This document shows, piece by piece, positions 59,772-64,000 of a stretch of 64,000 nucleotides of DNA (the stretch's first letter is position 1; each line of letters starts with the position of its first letter). Where the stretch lies: assembly GCF_947489565.1 (NCBI RefSeq), contig NZ_CANLEA010000005.1:124001-188000 (forward strand), given 5' to 3'. The notes under the pieces are model-generated. The model was given only the letters and a program-made list of their open reading frames with translations. It did no database searches and was not told where the DNA came from. The translations under genes and the position numbers were made by a program. The DNA comes from an uncultured Kordia sp. Lineage in GTDB: Bacteria; Bacteroidota; Bacteroidia; Flavobacteriales; Flavobacteriaceae.

Positions 59772-61082
59772 TTGCTAGGAAATATAGAGAAACATATTGC
59801 TGAGCATTTATCATTTTTGAAGGCGTCAAAATTATTGATTGCCATCAGTGGAGGATTGGACAGCGTAGTATTGGCAAAACTTTTTTATGATTTGAAATTT
59901 TCAGTTGCTTTTGCGCATTGTAATTTTCAATTGAGAGGAGAAGAAAGTGATGGTGATGAAAGTTTTGTAAAGCAATTAGCCGCCAACTGGAATGTAAAAG
60001 TATTTACCAAGAAGTTTGAAACAGAAAATTTTGCAAATACTCAAAAAATTTCCATTCAAATGGCTGCACGAGTATTGCGTTACGAGTGGTTTCAGGAAAT
60101 TGCCAATACCTATGAATACGATTATATCTTAACAGCGCATCACAAAGACGATGCACTGGAAACGTTCTTAATCAATCTGTCACGCGGAACAGGAATTGAA
60201 GGTTTAACTGGAATTCCTCAGCAAAACGAAAATATTGTACGTCCACTATTAACATTCACGCGAAGTGATATCAAAGCATATGCAGAAGCACATAATTTGC
60301 AGTGGCGAGAAGATAGCAGCAATGCTTCTACAAAATACATTCGCAATAAAATAAGACATGATATTGTACCGTTGTTAAAAGAATTGAATCCAGCGTTTAT
60401 GGACAATTTCGAAAAAACACAAGAATATCTGCGTCAAAGCAAGGACATTCTTCACGAAAGTGTTCAAAAGCTTCGGGAACAATTTGTAGAAAATGTTGCA
60501 GACGGTCAGTATAGAATTGAAATTGACGAATTACAAAAACTCGCAAATCCGAAAGCATATACTTATGAATTGCTCAAAGAATTTGGATTTAATGCTTGGG
60601 ACGATATTTCAGATTTGTTGACAGGACAGAGTGGGAAACAATTATTTTCACCCAACTATCGATTGATTAAAGACAGAGCGTATTTGTTAATTCAAAAACG
60701 CACAAATGAAGAAACTGCTTCCGAAATTCTAATTAACGATTCGGAATCAATAATAAAAACACCTATTCGACTACAAATCGAAGAAGTAACGCGCATAACT
60801 GATACAGGAAAAAACGTCTTATATGTTGAAAAAGAGATGTTAAAGTTTCCATTAATCGTAAGAAAATGGCAAAATGGAGACTATTTTTATCCATTCGGTA
60901 TGAAAGGAAAGAAAAAGTTAAGCAAATACTTCAAAGATGAAAAGTATTCGTTGATTGATAAGGAGAATCAATGGTTGCTTTGTAGTGGAGAAAACATTGT
61001 ATGGATTATTGGAAAACGCTCCGATAATCGGTACAAATTAACCAAACCAACTAACACAATTATTAAGCTAACATTGCAATGA
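59772..61082 (+). CDS. tilS: tRNA(Ile)-lysidine synthase
   Basis: A 436-residue ATP-dependent enzyme that converts cytidine 34 of the CAU-anticodon isoleucine tRNA to lysidine. Seen: the PP-loop LLIAISGGLDSVVLAKLF (SGGLDS at 26-31), FAHCNFQLRGEESDGDESFV, AARVLRYEWFQEIA, ILTAHHKDDALETFLINLSR, GTGIEGLTGIP, WREDSSNASTKYIRNKIRHD and a C-terminal TilS domain (LIVRKWQNGDYFYPFGMKGK, KLSKYFKDEKYS). The start is TTG 59772, which gives the expected N-terminus (MLGNIEKHI). It overlaps the downstream dsbD-like gene by four bases (ATGA). Essential in bacteria. Confidence 0.94.
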   Translation: MLGNIEKHIAEHLSFLKASKLLIAISGGLDSVVLAKLFYDLKFSVAFAHCNFQLRGEESDGDESFVKQLAANWNVKVFTKKFETENFANTQKISIQMAARVLRYEWFQEIANTYEYDYILTAHHKDDALETFLINLSRGTGIEGLTGIPQQNENIVRPLLTFTRSDIKAYAEAHNLQWREDSSNASTKYIRNKIRHDIVPLLKELNPAFMDNFEKTQEYLRQSKDILHESVQKLREQFVENVADGQYRIEIDELQKLANPKAYTYELLKEFGFNAWDDISDLLTGQSGKQLFSPNYRLIKDRAYLLIQKRTNEETASEILINDSESIIKTPIRLQIEEVTRITDTGKNVLYVEKEMLKFPLIVRKWQNGDYFYPFGMKGKKKLSKYFKDEKYSLIDKENQWLLCSGENIVWIIGKRSDNRYKLTKPTNTIIKLTLQ

Positions 61083-63463
61083 AAAAATTAATTACGCTCT
61101 TACTTTTATGTGTGTCCAGCTTTGCGGTACATGCACAAATGAACGATCCTGTACAATGGACTTCTGAGATTGAACAAATTTCGGACACCGAATTCAACCT
61201 AATTTACAAAGCTGAAATTCAAACAAAATGGCGTTTGTATTCTCAGTATTTGGGAGAAGGAAGTGGTTTTCCAACAGAGTTTATGTATGACTCAATTCAA
61301 CAAGTCAGTGATTTTAAACTGGTAGGGAAAAACGAGGAAAGTAAAGGAATTACCAAGTTTGATAAAGTATTTCAAGCAGAACTTACATATTTTACCGGAA
61401 CTGCAACCTTCACACAAAAAGTAGAAGTCACAAACCCCAATTTGACTACAATTACTTCTGAAGTGATTTATCAAAGTTGTGACGATGAAAAATGTGTTTT
61501 AGGAGATAAAGAATTCACCTTTGAAATTCCAGGAAGAGAAAATGTACTTCAAAATCAACAATCAAAAATATTTGATCCAGTACAATGGAAAGGCTCTGTA
61601 AACAAACTGTCTGATGACGAATATGAGCTAGTCATGGATGCTACTGTAGAAGACAAATGGCATTTATACTCACAAAAAAGTTATGGAGACGATGGTCCTT
61701 TTCCAACTGAGTTTTCTTTTATCGATGCAGGTAAAGGTTATCAAACTGTAGGAAACGTAGAAGAATCAGAAACCAAAGAAGTATTTGATAAGGTCTTCAA
61801 TAAAAATATTTCTTTTTACGAAGGAAAGGCAACATTTACTCAAAAAGTAAAGGTAACAGATAAGAATATCAAGGATATCATTGCAGAAGTAGTATTCATG
61901 GTATGTGATGATGAAAAATGCTTACCACCAACTGCTAAAGAAGTTAAGTTTAACTTGACGACAGCGAAAGCCGTTAAAAAATCTGGGAAAGGAGATTCTA
62001 AGAGAAGCTTGTGGGCTACATTCTTTATTGCTTTCGGACTCGGATTTGGAGTATTACTAACACCATGTGTATTTCCTATGATTCCTATGACCGTAAGTTT
62101 CTTTACGAAGCAAAGTAAAAATAGGTCAACAGGAATTAGAAATGCAATACTTTACGGATTATTCATTATCGTAATTTATACAGGTTTAGGAACCGCTATT
62201 TCTGCACTATTTGGATCGAATGTCATGTACGACATTTCCACAGGAGTTACCTTTAACTTGATCATGTTTTTAGTCTTAATGATCTTTGCATTCTCGTTTA
62301 TGGGAGCATTTGAAATTATGTTACCTAATTCCTGGATGAACAAAGTAGACCAACAATCGAATCGTGGAGGAATTATAGGAATCTTCTTTATGGCATTGGC
62401 ATTGGCGATTGTATCGTTTTCATGTACATTTCCAATTGCAGGAACAGCTTTATTAGAAGCAGCTACAATAGGAGGAATCACACCAATTATTAGTATGTTA
62501 GGATTCTCTTGTGCTATTGCAATTCCGTTTGCATTATTTGCTATTTTCCCTGCATGGATGAATTCTTTACCAAAATCAGGAGGTTGGTTAAATACGGTAA
62601 AAGTATTCTTAGGTTTCTTAGAACTTGCTTTTGCGTTCAAGTTCCTATCAATGGTAGATATCGTTTTAGAAACACATTTCTTAGACAGAGAAGTATTCTT
62701 AGCGATTTGGATTGCTATTTTTGGAACGCTTGCCTTATATCTTTTTGGAAAAATTCAATTGCCACACGACAGTCCATTGCAAAAAATATCAGTGGGAAGA
62801 GCCTCTTTAGGAATGCTAGTATTGGCATTTACACTATACATGCTGCCAGGATTATGGGGAGCGCCATTAAAAATGATTAGTGGTTTTCCACCACCAATGA
62901 ATGGATTTAGTGAATCTCCATACGGAGTAGGTTATAAAAAGAATGTACAGGCTAATGTGAATTATTCTGATGCAAATCATAAAGATCAACCTAAACTAGA
63001 AGAAGAAGTATCGCATGAAGGACCACATGGAATTATTGCCTTCTTAGATTACGAAAAAGGACTAGAATACGCTAAAAAAGTAAACAAACCAGTAATGATT
63101 GATTTTACTGGAGTAACTTGCGTAAATTGTAGAAAAATGGAAGAGCAAGTGTGGACAGAAGGAAATATTTTGAGCATGATTAAAAACGATGTTGTTTTAA
63201 TCTCTTTATATGCAGATAACAGAACGAAGCTTCCAAAAGAAGAGCAATATGAATCAAAATTAACAGGAAATAATGTTCGTACGATAGGAGATAAGTGGAA
63301 AGAATTTCAACAAACACGCTACAATACCAATGCACAACCATTATATGTGATTCAAGATGTAAATGGAAATGATTTAACAGAACCTGTTGCCTATACACCG
63401 AATCCAGTAGAATATGAAAAGTGGCTACAAGATGGTATTGATAAATTCAATAAAAAGAAATAA
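61079..63463 (+). CDS. dsbD: Thiol:disulfide interchange protein, DsbD-type with duplicated N-terminal domain
   Basis: A 794-residue inner-membrane reductant carrier. After a signal peptide (about 1-20, FAVHAQ) there are two DsbD-alpha-like domains in tandem: about 22-155 (DPVQWTSEIEQISDTEFNLI, YQSCDDEKCVL) and about 168-300 (DPVQWKGSVNKLSDDEYELV, MVCDDEKCLPPTAKEVKFNL). The membrane domain (about 315-620) has GFGVLLTPCVFPMIPMTVSF and VSFSCTFPIAGTALLEAATI with its Cys pair. The C-terminal thioredoxin domain (about 640-794) has DFTGVTCVNCRKMEEQ with Cys681-x-x-Cys684. Electrons pass from cytosolic thioredoxin to periplasmic targets. E. coli DsbD has one alpha domain; a second is seen here. It is translationally coupled to tilS. 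Confidence 0.92.
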   Translation: MKKLITLLLLCVSSFAVHAQMNDPVQWTSEIEQISDTEFNLIYKAEIQTKWRLYSQYLGEGSGFPTEFMYDSIQQVSDFKLVGKNEESKGITKFDKVFQAELTYFTGTATFTQKVEVTNPNLTTITSEVIYQSCDDEKCVLGDKEFTFEIPGRENVLQNQQSKIFDPVQWKGSVNKLSDDEYELVMDATVEDKWHLYSQKSYGDDGPFPTEFSFIDAGKGYQTVGNVEESETKEVFDKVFNKNISFYEGKATFTQKVKVTDKNIKDIIAEVVFMVCDDEKCLPPTAKEVKFNLTTAKAVKKSGKGDSKRSLWATFFIAFGLGFGVLLTPCVFPMIPMTVSFFTKQSKNRSTGIRNAILYGLFIIVIYTGLGTAISALFGSNVMYDISTGVTFNLIMFLVLMIFAFSFMGAFEIMLPNSWMNKVDQQSNRGGIIGIFFMALALAIVSFSCTFPIAGTALLEAATIGGITPIISMLGFSCAIAIPFALFAIFPAWMNSLPKSGGWLNTVKVFLGFLELAFAFKFLSMVDIVLETHFLDREVFLAIWIAIFGTLALYLFGKIQLPHDSPLQKISVGRASLGMLVLAFTLYMLPGLWGAPLKMISGFPPPMNGFSESPYGVGYKKNVQANVNYSDANHKDQPKLEEEVSHEGPHGIIAFLDYEKGLEYAKKVNKPVMIDFTGVTCVNCRKMEEQVWTEGNILSMIKNDVVLISLYADNRTKLPKEEQYESKLTGNNVRTIGDKWKEFQQTRYNTNAQPLYVIQDVNGNDLTEPVAYTPNPVEYEKWLQDGIDKFNKKK

Positions 63464-63481
63464 ATCAACTCGAATAAGTAT

Positions 63482-64000
63482 ATGAAGAAGATCACCAAAA
63501 GTTTAGTAATGCTTCTAGTTTTTACAAGTTTTATTGCTTGTGAAAGTGAAAAAAAAGAAACTACAAAAACATACACAGAAGCAGAAATTACTGAACATTC
63601 AACACGTTTAAATAATTGGTTTCAAGAACAATTTAAGCAAGACTTAAAAGATTCGCCAGAAATGCAAACGCGTATTGGAGATAAAACCGATTATGGAAAA
63701 TGGGACGATATTTCAGCTGCAGCCGAAGAAAAGCGCCTGCAAGTAGCCAAAGATCGTTTAAAATGGCTCAATGAAAATATCGATGTAGCTGCTTTAAATA
63801 AAGATGCAGCATTGAGTTATAAATTATACAAGCAAGATGTTGAAAATCAAATCAATGATTATAAATATCGTTTGTATAACTATCCATTGAACCAGATGCA
63901 TGGAATGCAAGCAGAAATTCCAGCCTTTTTAATCAATATGCATCAAATAAAAGATAAAGGAGATGCCAAAGCCTATATCTCACGTTTAATAGGAATGAAC
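63482..64000 (+). CDS. DUF885 family lipoprotein (N-terminal part; runs off the window)
   Basis: The first 173 codons of a gene that continues past base 64000. It starts at ATG 63482, 18 bases after the dsbD stop. Signal peptide with lipobox SFIAC (Cys about residue 20). The visible body (LNNWFQEQFKQDLKDSPEMQ, GDKTDYGKWDDISAAAEEKR, SYKLYKQDVENQINDYKYRL, YPLNQMHGMQAEIPAFLINM) matches the N-terminal region of DUF885 proteins, a family with a gluzincin-like HExxH-type active site later in the chain, which is outside the window. Likely a periplasmic peptidase-like lipoprotein. Confidence 0.85.
   Translation, partial: MKKITKSLVMLLVFTSFIACESEKKETTKTYTEAEITEHSTRLNNWFQEQFKQDLKDSPEMQTRIGDKTDYGKWDDISAAAEEKRLQVAKDRLKWLNENIDVAALNKDAALSYKLYKQDVENQINDYKYRLYNYPLNQMHGMQAEIPAFLINMHQIKDKGDAKAYISRLIGMN

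Noticed and set aside
62176-62640. 154-codon frame antisense to the DsbD gene
   Set aside because: Shadow of the membrane domain codons on the other strand, low complexity, no independent support.
1-64000. tRNA or rRNA genes
   Set aside because: No tRNA-like cloverleaf with conserved arms and no rRNA-like stretch was noticed by eye; a covariance-model scan could still find one.

Overview
The window looks like a low-GC chromosome segment from a marine Flavobacteriaceae bacterium. The Kordia/Aquimarina area is my best guess, made from gene content rather than a search. The evidence is: four proteins with type IX secretion (T9SS) C-terminal sorting domains, a TonB-dependent receptor with a carboxypeptidase-like front domain, Bacteroidota-type promoters (TTTG or TTG, about 19 bases, then TAnnTTTG), a PUR-domain DUF3276 protein, a long NusB, leucine dehydrogenase, and several short peptides with the flavobacterial 'class I lanthipeptide' leader (MKKrNLksLkLnKKsIsnL-like, then a GG-type site).

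Layout. 1-4102 (minus strand): a TonB receptor cut by the window edge with a small His/Cys-rich partner, then a DUF695 protein, a DUF6787-like membrane protein and a DUF6146-like lipoprotein. 4318-6009: an array of four lanthipeptide-type precursors, two of them a 310-bp tandem duplication with its own terminator, framed by a small two-helix membrane protein and a start-less remnant of a second copy. 6019-14077: a divergent locus. On the minus strand are a carboxypeptidase-repeat lipoprotein, a T9SS cargo protein and a membrane-anchored TPR-CHAT protease whose TTG start overlaps the cargo gene's stop. On the plus strand are a sigma factor and a membrane TPR protein in the anti-sigma position. 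I consider 4318-14077 the accessory part of the window and the best candidate for an undescribed system.

14206-31587 is mostly housekeeping: DUF937 protein, serC-serA, LuxC-type acyl-CoA reductase divergent from a dicluster ferredoxin, PUR-domain protein, ABC exporter, leucine dehydrogenase, nusB, a DUF1573 lipoprotein, yajC, a propeller-type LytS/LytTR two-component pair, an FG-GAP T9SS protein, a DUF1801/YdeI protein and pepT. 31731-39489 is a five-gene efflux operon: GbsR/MarR regulator with two tandem operators, an unusual binding-protein/TolC fusion, adaptor, RND pump and a K+-channel-like protein. 39574-47900 holds pyrD, a spondin-domain T9SS protein, a LysE exporter, a fifth lanthipeptide-type precursor opposite an M50-like membrane metalloprotease, HMG-CoA lyase, guaB, a sixth precursor and an OmpH/Skp chaperone. 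48029-64000 holds another T9SS protein, a three-gene SurA/PPIase cluster followed by a MoxR ATPase, a DUF6438 protein, aconitase, a pabB-like chorismate enzyme, tilS, a DsbD-type reductase and the start of a DUF885 lipoprotein.

The envelope theme is strong: Skp, SurA-like folding factors, DsbD, YajC, T9SS cargo and efflux. No lanthipeptide-modifying enzyme (LanB/LanC/LanM type), rRNA, tRNA, CRISPR array, transposase or phage gene was seen. All functional names come from motif and family recognition by eye; no search was run.
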